A DNA stretch of 64,000 nucleotides, from the NCBI GenBank assembly GCA_030268105.1, contig BSDZ01000086.1, positions 2,232,001 through 2,296,000 on the forward strand. The letters run 5' to 3'. The notes under the pieces were generated by a model, which saw nothing but the letters and a program-made list of their open reading frames with translations, was not told where the DNA came from and made no database searches. The position numbers and the translations under genes are program-made. Shown piece after piece: positions 1 through 9,925 of this stretch. Every line of letters begins with the position of its first letter. Position 1 is the stretch's first letter. This DNA is from Volvox africanus (taxonomy: Eukaryota > Chlorophyta > Chlorophyceae > Chlamydomonadales > Volvocaceae).

Positions 1-908
1 AAACGTCGTCCGAAAACGACGTCGTCCTACTTTCCCATACCCCAGTCCAGCAGAGCATACGCACCTCCACGGACACCCATAGCAAGTGCGTCAGCTGAGA
101 CATTGACTGAGGCAGCCCTCCGACCAAGCGGGGATTGTTCCCAAGTGCCAGGACTGTCAGTTCCCTAAGATCTCCCAATGCGTCGGGTAGGGATCCCGAA
201 AGGCCAAAACTGTCCAAGCTAAGGATTACTACGCTGTGCGCTCCTTCGCAGTCCACAAGGAACAGCGGTGAGGTAGCACAGCATGTCACCCCGTACCACC
301 TGCACGTATTGGGAAGTATGCGTGCCAGGCATCTTTGGGATCCTTGGGAAACAGGAGATGCCTTTGGCCACGGGTAAAGGAAGGGGGCAAGGTGCCGAGG
401 CAGCATTAGGCATTCGACAGGTCAACATTAGCGTCAGGCACACGAGTGAGTATGATTCCGAGAGTCATTGCAATCCGCGCAGATATTTCTCATTACAAGG
501 ATGCCGACAAAGCGGAAACCCGAGCTTCATATGGATGGTGGTTGGCAGTTCACAAGTCAGGGCCAAAAGCAAAGCTCGCCTGCAATATGACACCCCTTCA
601 GTCCCCCAGGGCACCGCTTCTTTCGAAGAGAGGTTTGCCACTCTCCAGGTTGCGCCTTGCGTTGCATCATAAAGCGCCAGAAGCGCATCTCGCTCGCGAC
701 CCTCATCCAGAGACGCATTTGCATAATTCTGACTTAGTTGTCTTCTCCTATAATGCTGCGAGGGCTGCCAAAGGGACTCCGAGTGCTCTCCCGCACGCCT
801 GAGGACATGGCCGCTGATGTAATAAATATGACCATGTAATTTCATAACAAACCAATAGATGAGCACCGCTGCCGCCAGCAGCGCCGTGGGGCCTTTTAAG
901 GTCCCCAT
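1..908 (-). CDS. Leucine-rich-repeat protein with N-terminal membrane anchor (5' part; runs off the left edge)
   Basis: Read on the minus strand from an ATG at 908-906. The first residues include a hydrophobic stretch (residues 8-22, about LTALL to YWFVM) that looks like a signal anchor. Around residue 75 comes ERDALLALYDATQGATW, typical of the cap preceding plant/algal LRRs (D-A-L-x-A-L-Y-x-A-T-x-G-x-x-W). A second exon, about 243-65, encodes LRR repeats: VVILSLDSFGLSGSLP, then LTVLALGNNPRLVGGLP. It begins after a CGAAG acceptor and ends at GAG|GTGCGT in phase 0. The end of exon 1 is not certain. The rest of the gene lies beyond position 1. LRR proteins of this layout are usually membrane-bound or secreted binding proteins; no ligand or partner can be inferred. 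The fold is clear, but whether a kinase or other domain follows is unknown. Confidence 0.65.
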
Positions 909-3048
909 ACAGTCACGTCCGCTTCCGCCCTATCCAGCCGCTTGGAGGCCCCATTCCTCCTCGCGCACAAGCGATCGCAATAGATCGGAACACGTAAGCT
1001 TAACGAGCTTGTGACCTAAGCACATGGGAAACGGCTCCTAAGCCTCCAACTGACATAAGTACATACAAGGTAAGCACATCGATAACCATAATTCAGACGT
1101 TTCACCTAGACTTACGAGTGTGACACTTAGGGTGTGTCATAGCGGAAGTTCGGGGCCTCAAGTATGCCGTACATCGTCGCAACAAAAAACGAATAGATTT
1201 TGGAGTTGTGTAGAGGTTGTAACCATGAGATGCTCAAATAATTAATGAACAAGATTATTTATGTTTTGCCTTCATTGTTCGCAGCATCCATTTGAGGCAC
1301 TCTTTTGCTCTGGGTAGGACATACTCCGACGGTGGACAAGGATAAACATTTTTCTTCTTGGTCTTAGTGGTTGTTTTTTATTTGAATAATATTGAAGAGG
1401 TTTGGAAAACGTAGGAAGGTGGAATTATCATGATCATAATTACAAACAAGGCACATACAGGCGAAATGATCAAGTTAGACTGTAGGTGCTAGAATGAGTG
1501 CTGGTATGAAAAGACTAGTGTTCCAGATCTTAAAAAGCTCAAAATTTGGAAAGCATTTGCATAGGGCAGCTGTTTTGATGTCGCAGTGCTCGGACCTCCG
1601 ACCACCTTGTACGAAGCTGCGGCGTTAGTACGGTCCTTATCAGACGGCAGCCTCCTTTCCCTTATGCCATTTCTCAAAGGTATTTGACTATACTACTACA
1701 TTTAGACTAAACTTATGGAGCTGCGATTTTATGCACCTGATCTTTGTTGCTCTTTGGCGATCTCGATGCACAAGAAGCCAAGAAGTCTATGTTCGGTCCT
1801 GAAACCGTTCCTACTGGGTAACCATTTTTGTAATGCTTATGATCACAGGAAGATCGAGAAGTTAAGAAGGAGCACATCGCTCTCGTGAAAAGGGTAATAA
1901 AGAATGGGAGAGGCAGATGTCATCCTAGAAGCATCAGAAACGCTACATGATAGGCTGGTTTATAGAAGAAAATAGGGAAAGTAAAACAAACTGGCAAGTT
2001 AATCAAATGGGTACTTGCCGCTACCTTGGCAATACTTCCACACAAACTGTCACAAGCGTGCAGGCGAAAACGGGCGAAACAGCTTTGCTGCCACGGATCT
2101 AGTACGCGACCGCGGTATTTGGGTATGACTAATCGTCTGGTGCTTGTAGTGACCAAAACATGGGTTGTAAAAATCTATTCGTTTAACAATCAACTGAAGT
2201 CTAACCACGCCCTGGAGCGGGTTATAGAAAGCTGTTCGTTTAATTTACCACTGAAGTCTAACCACGCTCCACTTATCGTAATTTACCTCCGAGATATGCT
2301 TACCCCCAAGGTGTGCTCTCAGGAATTTATCTGTCTAATGGCACCTCAGTACCCTGATATTCGTGCAAACATAGCGCTTATACAATAGTAGCGTTCTGGA
2401 CCGTTCTGCCACAGAGCTTTCACGATGTCCCGATCTTCATGGCGCTAGATACCTCAACCTACCTCCAGGATGCCCACCATAACCAATCGACCGCCATCGT
2501 AACCGGCCTAGGGCATGCAAGCCATGGTCTAGCACCAGGGCCGCATTCAAGCTCTTCGCTCCAGACGTCTTGAGCATTTTTGGTTAGCCGGAATAGGAGT
2601 TTTTATTTTAAGGGAATGAAGTCGACATTAGCTCCCGGACGATTCAGCATTTAGCTTGGGGACACAGGGCGAAGGGTGTGAGACACAGAACCCCCACTTG
2701 ATGCGATGCCATAATGCCTTCATACCTATTGTACATGTGTCTCATGGATCACCCCCACTACAGCTCAACCCTATCTGGCACCATATGGCTTCACACGCTC
2801 ACAGTGGAGAAATAAAAACCTGCATTATTCGAGAATATGGATTATGGAATACGGATGTAAGCATGCGTAACATGTAAGGTAAATGCAATGTAGTAAGCCA
2901 ATATATATATATAAGCCAATCCGTTAGGAGTACGACCTCCGTTCCCAACTTCCAATACCGACACAATGGTGAAGCTTATGTGCCCGCACCATGACGCCTG
3001 CAAACGCTTCTGTTACTTGCATACAACGTGTCAAGCCGGGCGCTGGCA
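909..3048. other. Intergenic stretch without a recognisable gene
   Basis: About 2.1 kb with only short open frames in both strands and no family I recognise. It probably contains the promoter of the minus-strand LRR gene (near 909-1100) and of the plus-strand transferase gene (before 3049). A duplicated motif at 2178-2268 is listed separately. The stretch around 1200-1480 is visibly AT-rich. Confidence 0.5.
2178..2268 (+). repeat. Two-copy imperfect direct repeat, period 57
   Basis: TTCGTTTAA followed a few bases later by CTGAAGTCTAACCACGC occurs at 2178 and again at 2235. The first 9 bases and the last 17 are identical; the middle 6-7 differ. It looks like a local duplication. I see no associated reading frame or terminal motif. 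Confidence 0.6.
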
Positions 3049-5092
3049 ATGGAACTGCTTCTTATTCTGCTTTTTTCCGGCCTTGTTTCAGGTCAAGTAG
3101 ATATTACACAACAGAAGAATCATTACTGGAGTGAGCGCGGTCTTCAGAATCCTCCGCACCGCTTGCGCCAGTTAGCAGATTTCTCACTCCTTTACTTCAA
3201 CACATCACGCGAAATACGTGCTGTCCTGCTGTTTACAATAGCTTCTCCAGCAAGCATACCTGTCGTGCTTCCTCGAGTTCTCGAAAACCTTGCGAGCTTT
3301 TTGTCTCAAGATCAACTGGATACTAATGGCAACAGAGCCACGACCTTGGCCGAGCATACCCTTGTTGCTTCAACAAACATGGAGGCTCAGCAAGGTTGCG
3401 ATCGATTAACTGAAAAGTATCATCACGTAAGTAGCGACCCAAGTCGTTGGTGCCCACCGTTCGCGAACTTGTCTCCACAGAAGCCGTTAAAGCAGTAGCA
3501 GACAGGAAGCTTCAAATTGGGTGCTGTTTGTGCCTTGTATCGCTTAATGGGGAGCGCGCTCGGGCTGGAGGTTAGCAGGGCATGTGTATGTGCTACTTAA
3601 GCCTGTGCATGCCACATTACTGCGTCAATCATTCTCTTGTTGGATGGAGCATATCTTAACCAGATACTGCATCCTGACACTCATTCTCATGCATATTAGC
3701 TGTCATGAAGTTGCTTGAAAGGCCAAGACCGTTCGTGGATGCTGAGTCTTGATGTGTTTTGACCCGCATAATGGCTGTTTTCCGTGTACAGAAATGCTAT
3801 GAATTCGACCATGGCTTCAATGGGGCCGTGCAAGACCACCTTGAGTTAAGCCGAACTAAGGCTCATGCGTATTCCATTGGGCTGAGCAGGATTAAGTCTA
3901 TGGTGGACTTGATTTCCCTTGGTAAGGCCTTTTGTGTCTTGCAAATGCTGGACGTGCGAGTCGTGGTGCTTCCTGCCTGCAACGTGCACCTAAGGGACTC
4001 TGCTGTCTTTGCAAGCAGGTTACGACATGTTGTATTTCGACCTGCACCATTACTTCTTTAAAAATCCGCTAAGGTACATGTACACTCACACGACAGCCCC
4101 AATAGTTGTGTCCGCTACCCCTTCAAGCGTCTGCCAGCCGCTCTCGCCAGCTCCCGATGGATCACTGCCGGACGACCACCACCGTCTTGATGTCGCCTTT
4201 GTAAGAAGCACCCCAAGCACGTTCAGGTGCATGTACAACTGGTTGTACTGGAGCTCGCACACGCTGCACGAGGTTGAGGGTAAACCTCTGGACCATCACA
4301 CGTTCAGAAAGGTCATGCAAGTGAGTTAGCGAACTGATTGATAGGAACTCAGATGCTCATATTTTGCAGTTATCGTACGCGCAACTTGACACTGCTATTG
4401 ATGTTGCAGGAATGCGTGACTTCCCTCGGCTCGTCCGTGCTCTCAGTCAGTTACTTGAACCCAGAGCATTTTCCCTCTGAGTGCAATGCTAAATGCGGCT
4501 GCCGAGGAGGGACACTAGTGGAGCGGCAACCGGATGGCAAATGTCCCAGGGTAAGTGAATCTAGCGTATCAATGGTATTTGTTGTTTATGCGGAGACGTG
4601 GTTAAATGTGCGACATCGAACATTGCAAGGCTCGAAAATGCAGCCTAAGCCATGTTATCTGAGTGCGCAAACCCAGTCTCGCAGCCGCAGATTTTTTTCA
4701 GTACACGAGCAAGTGCATTGGTCATCATTAGTAAGCGATCTCCGTGTATCGAGTAGGCCCCTCAGATTTTCCAAAATGAACTCAGTCGTACGTAAGGTCT
4801 GGAAGTTGGTTCTTTAATACAAACTACCTGCTCTCATAGGCCCAAGGAGATAGGCATCAGACACGCTTGCTTAATCAGTTGCGTTCTCCTTGCGCTGTGT
4901 CCCAACTCGTCAGGATTTTCTTTGCATTGGTACACATGTGGCACTTAATGTATATATCGCCTCTTGCAGGATGTGATGTCAAATTGGGTTGGAATGATAT
5001 TTTCTTGCAGCGACTCTGCCACCAACCTGGGCACTCTCATAGATACCTACGCAACTATGTACCGTGACGCTGGCTTGACGCTTGTGGTTTAG
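3049..5092 (+). CDS. Nucleotide-diphospho-sugar-transferase-like protein, secretory, DxD motif altered
   Basis: Five exons fit in phase: 3049-3426, 3792-3921, 4019-4320, 4410-4550, 4970-5092, giving 357 residues. The ATG at 3049 opens a clear signal peptide (MELLLILLFSGLVSG). The core exon has the pattern of algal/plant nucleotide-diphospho-sugar transferases (Pfam Nucleotid_trans, GT77-like): RIKSMVDLISLGYDMLYFDL, then FFKNPLRYMY, then DVAFVRSTPSTFRCMYNWL, and a later D-x-x-x-F motif (DHHTFRKVM). Such enzymes act in the Golgi lumen on secreted or wall glycoproteins. Where the family has D-x-D after LYF, this protein reads DLH (about residues 177-179), so the usual metal-binding acid pair is incomplete. 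A cysteine-rich exon (CNAKCGC) follows. A TGTAA lies 76 bases after the stop. The family call is by motif; substrate is unknown and activity is doubtful. Confidence 0.72.
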
Positions 5093-5167
5093 CTTGGTTC
5101 GGCCAACCGGCCACTGTGCACGCGACTTCTATCACTGAAATTACTGACTAGTTGCGATCGGCCATCC

Positions 5168-5172
5168 TGTAA
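5168..5172 (+). terminator. Probable polyadenylation signal TGTAA for the transferase-like gene
   Basis: TGTAA is the standard poly(A) signal of chlamydomonadalean algae. This copy sits 76 bases downstream of the TAG at 5090-5092, a plausible 3' UTR length. Confidence 0.5.
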
Positions 5173-7216
5173 GAAGGGAACTTCACCATCAAGCGTTGTT
5201 GCGCCATGTGTTTTAGTAGTGCAAATTGCCAGGATGGACTCGGATGTCCTCGGGTCGATCCCGGACTAGCTAGCACACACAGGTTAATGCGGCGCTGCTA
5301 GAATGCGCATGCATGATACCCGTCAGTTCTATGATGGATCGGACGCCCAGATTGTCGCTGTGTCAGCGTTGCAAAACGCCGTCACAAGGTGTGGTAATGT
5401 TGGGTAAAATGTCCGAATCAAACCATAGGATACAAGGCGCAGCTGTTCTACAGGGTGCCAGGGGCGCCTGAGGATCTTCGCTGCAGGGTGGATAGGAGTG
5501 TAACATGGAAATTTGCAACTCAGCACCAAGCTCTATTGCACTCTTGTGTTACACATCGGGCAAGCGAACGTGGAAGTGTTCTGATTTATTATTGGTGTTG
5601 TAAGCCGTAAGTTTAGGCGTCTGCGTGATGTTAGCTGAACGGGTAGACAAGTAACCTCATCCCGTCTTAGCTGTTTAGAGCTTGTGTTTTAGAACTACAA
5701 GATAGGAAACGTGAAGTAAGGACCGTGAAAACGCCCAACATGCATAAGGATATCGTACCTATGGCAATTTACAAAAGGTGTCAGGTAACTACCGTCGAGC
5801 ACCATAATCCATTCGAGGGCATGCATGCACGTGTGCGTTGGTTTTGCTCAACATTGGAGCGGACGGGATGATTTGGTTTTATGGGTCATACGCCGGCTCT
5901 ATGATGTGGGTTTTAAGCTTTTTATCACATTTACGGTTCATTGATGTATGAGGCTCTGGACAACCTGGTTATCCAATTGTTTCTCCACGCATTTCGAAAA
6001 GATACAGAGCAGTTATTTCATGGGTAATTTCATAATCACTGAAGGTTGCTGGTGCTGTGTACATTTGGTGATATATTATGGTAGTTTATGATGCACTATC
6101 ATGCTGTTCTTTCTGCGAAAGTGGAAGTGACTGTCGTCATATGTAAAGTGCGAGTTTGATGTAAATAGGGCTATCTTTTTCAGACAATAATAGGGCGGCA
6201 CGAAGCAAGGGTGATAATTGTACAAACCCCAGCAGCGTAGGAAACCTAGTCATTGAGAAAGGACTATGGTTACTCTGACGGGCACTGACTGCCCAAATCC
6301 GCATCACTGTCAAAAGGCAGTGATGGTGGAAAATTCTGCCTCTATTCTCCCCTATAATGCCCGGATGTTGGCGGGTTCCCAGAATCAGCCCCTAGTAGCG
6401 CCGGCAGCTTCATACGCGTCGCCCTAAGAAGCAGGAAAGTTAAATAACGGTCTATACCTTTCACATCAGAAGTGCGCAGGTTTCGAATATTTTCGCAGGA
6501 GTGATGGGCACCCAGGTAGATCCTATGGTTTACGTGTTTGGCGTACGTTCTGTGATCTGTATGGGAGCCGTTTATGGATATTGACACCGAGATATATTTT
6601 GTGGGTTCGAATATGCAGAAAGCTAACTTCCAATCTCTGACAGAGACGCCGAGCTTGATGTAATTGTGGAACCCGATTCCAAAGGCTAACCGATATTTCA
6701 TTTTCGAGAACATTCCGAAACTTGGTGTTTTGCATAATGACAACATAGTGTAGGTGTCGGTCTTAGCAGCTCCGCAGTTTCACACTATCGTACATCTGAG
6801 GGTTTCCGCGCAACCTTTTCCAACCCAAATGCGACAGGGAATACGGGGGAAATGAATATGTGCCGTATAGGGGCTGGCCGAATATCCTTTCCGTCCTCCT
6901 ATCACCCACTGTACGTGATGGTACGAGCATTATTGTACGTCGGGTCGCTGAAGTTGCATCGCCCAGTAAACACTTAACAATCGGTTACCCGGTTCGTTCA
7001 AATCCGTTGGTCAATGCCTAAGTTTTATACATGTATGCAAATCCTGATTTGTGCATCATGCAGCTTAATTATATATGTACATGCAGCCACTGCTGACGAA
7101 GCTTGTTTTAAAGTCCCTTCACCATTCGCTCGGCCAGCAGTGCGAACACTTGTGAACCAGTCAGTAAGTTGTAGGTAAACAGTCAGTACGGTCAAAAAAG
7201 GGGAATATCACGGATA
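5173..7216. other. Long non-coding or unassigned stretch
   Basis: About 2 kb with no frame longer than roughly 130 codons and no family resemblance on either strand. Some parts (5850-6200, 7020-7100) are AT-rich. I see no splice-consistent chain of exons, terminal inverted repeats or RNA gene. Confidence 0.45.
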
Positions 7217-7520
7217 ATGGGGTGGAGGAAACGGGGAGGGGGTTCCGGAGAGCTTCCATACCTTTCGAGGCAAAAGTTAAGACTCTTATACTCATTCGTA
7301 AGGGGCACAGCTCTCGCACTGGTCGGTAGCTGTACGGGCCAGACGGACAGCCCATTCTTACCCAAGCGCGACCTGAGAGTTGCCAATGATCTGCCAATTG
7401 GGCCCTCAGACGCCTCTTTTAAAAACGTCAGCGGGGGGTCAAAAGATGCAATCAAGAACCGCCCGGACAACAGAACGCCTCTTAAGCCACCACAAATGCT
7501 AAGAGGAAAAGCCGAAGACA

Positions 7521-8811
7521 TTGAACAGCAGACGGCTGGACCCCACAAAACCACCACTGATGGCAATGGACAAGGCTACCAACCAAACATCACCCCAGTT
7601 CGTGCCGAGGGCATCGCAAGGCAGCAGGCGTCCCTCGCACGGTTTGCCGGAAAGGGATAGGTGGCAGCAGGTCCCAGGTCCCAGGTGTATGGGCAAGGCC
7701 CAGAGACGCGAGTCTCATTCGGAAATCTGCACTCATCTGGTGCAGGCAATGATGTCCCCTTGGTCCCAAGGGCGCAATTGTTGCCAATGTCAGTTACCCC
7801 CTCCAAACAAGGGGTGGACACCAGTCGATAGAATCACCAACCAAAAACGGCATCGCTCCACTGTAGAGGCAAAGTGTTTTTTCGGCAAACCCTCAGACTT
7901 TATCGTGCTCCTCACGAAGATCCTCAAAACAGGTGGCAATGCAACCCGGGGTCCCTCGCCGGGGGGACGGCGCTCTACAGGAACAGCGTTCCACACGAAT
8001 AGCATACCGCTGGCCCATTCCCCCTAGCCTTGGAAGACACATTTTAGGAAAGCCGCCATAAAGAGGCCCGTCGACAATCAAACGCCGGAGTGCCTCTTTG
8101 TGAGCATTCGCCCAGAAAAGCCGCCAGAGGCGTTCGGTCGTCCCATGGTCAAGGGCGAGGGACGCAAGTGGAACGGGGCTGTTCCATGCCTTCTAAATGT
8201 GGTCCTCGTGGCTTACTTAGAAACCCCTGTAAACCGGCGCGAGCTGGTGTTGGATACCCTGTTTGAAGGTGATGCTGAAGGGGAGTTATGATTACCTACC
8301 CTGAAGGCGCAAGGCCAGGTCCTGCACCAGCGTCACCTAAGCATCCCTCTCGGAAGGCGCCACGGTGGCGTCAGACAAAACTATTCGTGCGGTCGCTACC
8401 TAGCTGGACAGCACAAGGCCAAGGTTGGCATCCAGCTGGTCGGACATTTCGTTGGCCCACTGACATCCACCATCAGGTCCTGGTTCCCATTTGCTCAGGT
8501 TCTTCATGTTCGAAGGATGCGCTGTCGCAATGGCATGGTGCCTAACCATGTGACAGGGGACAAAGAGATTGTACTCAGGCGGCGCGTGATCGTCAGGAGT
8601 TCACATGCCGCAGTGAAAGCGTTTGAAAAAACGTTTCGTGATTGCCAACGGAAGATAAAGGGTAAGGCCATGTAGCACGAGATGGATTGGGAATCGGGCC
8701 TCGAAACGTGTACCGTGTGGAGTGACATGCACAGGGTTATTCCCCTGTGCTCCAGAGCACCATGGAACCAGCTGAGGAATCACCGAGGTGCCCAGGAGTG
8801 TGGGTGAATGC
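7521..8811 (+). pseudogene. Decayed long reading frame of unknown origin
   Basis: One reading frame stays open from 7521 to 8811 except for three internal stops: TAG at 8025, TGA at 8289 and TAG at 8674; it then ends at TGA 8809. The pieces between stops are 168, 87, 127 and 44 codons. The 8290-8676 piece lacks an early ATG but has ordinary protein character: VGIQLVGHFVGPL, then FPFAQVLHVRRM, then SSHAAVKAFEKTF. Uniform frame use with few stops over 1.29 kb is more than expected by chance and suggests an inactivated coding sequence, perhaps a transposon gene. A frame of 147 codons at 7217-7660 overlaps its start in another phase and may be part of the same decayed unit after a frameshift. I do not recognise the family. 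Confidence 0.4.
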
Positions 8812-8990
8812 GGGGCAGTCCTGCAAGGCATGGTGTCCCTGAACCCTGGCTTTAGGAAGGCACAAGCGGTGGGCGGCTGTTGTAGGAGTTGCTGTGCAAT
8901 CTGACATAACCTCGTAGGATGAGGTACTTTGGTGGCACGTACATGTTTAGCCAGCTAAAACCACAGCCTCACGACAAAATGGATTACTGA

Positions 8991-9073
8991 CCATTGCAAG
9001 TCAGCCGTGCGGAGGCCTGCCGCCTCAGCCACACAACACATCGCCGCCATTGCAAGTCAGGCATTAGGAGGCC
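8991..9073 (+). repeat. Two-copy direct repeat, period 56
   Basis: CCATTGCAAGTCAG followed six bases later by GGAGGCC occurs at 8991-9017 and again at 9047-9073, 23 of 27 positions matching. It lies just after the decayed reading frame, in DNA where I recognise no gene. Confidence 0.55.
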
Positions 9074-9925
9074 AATAGCACCCACGGTAAGGGGAAGGGA
9101 GAAAATGAACAAACCCATAACCGGAAGATGGGCATGGGGAGTTACTATTTTGTTGCATGGGGTTCTCAGTTGCCATTCCGCGGCTGTCATAGGGCCGTGG
9201 AGGCGGTCCGGGTCAGTGTGCAAGGTTAGTACCAGGAAATCGACATCATAGAGCACCTCGGTAAGGATGTATTACGACGCAGCTGCCGCCAAGCCCAAAG
9301 TGGACTAGAGGGGGTCACGGCAGCTTCCACTCTGTTGGGGGCAGCTATCATTGCGGAACCAGATGCCGAGTGTTTTCGACAGCATTTCAGACAGCATGGA
9401 TTCAAGCCATGGCTTCGGAGTTGTCCTGGGGCGTTGTCACGTGGGATGCTCTTGGCGGTACGCCCAGGGTGGGGCCCGCCGGTTCCAGGGCAATGCGGGC
9501 CGGGCGGCAGCTGGAGCCACAGGTGCCACTGTACATGCAATATATGGTGACATTAGAATATGAAACTATACATTGCAAGCATCCTTTAAGGGGCGGAGAC
9601 GATACCCCAAGACAGTACCTATCTGGTAGTACGGTTACTACTCTCCATGAGTCCATGACTCAATGTCCTCATGTGCAGAGCCTCTGCATGTAAATGAAAC
9701 GGAAATTTTTAAATTTTATTTGTATATTACATGAAACAGTTGTGAGGAGGGTTGCCCATTTTGCATGCCCTTGCATCCAGTATGCATTGCATGCTGCTCA
9801 TCCATATGACCAATTTTTGCAGCAAAATGTACGCAGTTCTAATGTATCTGAGCTTTTGTTAATTTTTAAAATATATGCAGAAAGTAGCTTAATTGTCTCG
9901 GGGAATACCTACAAATTGTAGAAGA
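9074..9925. other. Unassigned stretch upstream of the fucosyltransferase-like gene
   Basis: Several frames of 70-107 codons overlap on both strands at 9226-9693, none with recognisable motifs. From 9690 to 9925 the DNA becomes AT-rich, and this part is likely the promoter and 5' UTR of the gene starting at 9926. Confidence 0.4.

Noticed and set aside
5240..5285. GGTCGATCCCGGAC, resembling a tRNA T-arm
   Set aside because: No matching acceptor, D or anticodon stems could be placed around it on either strand.
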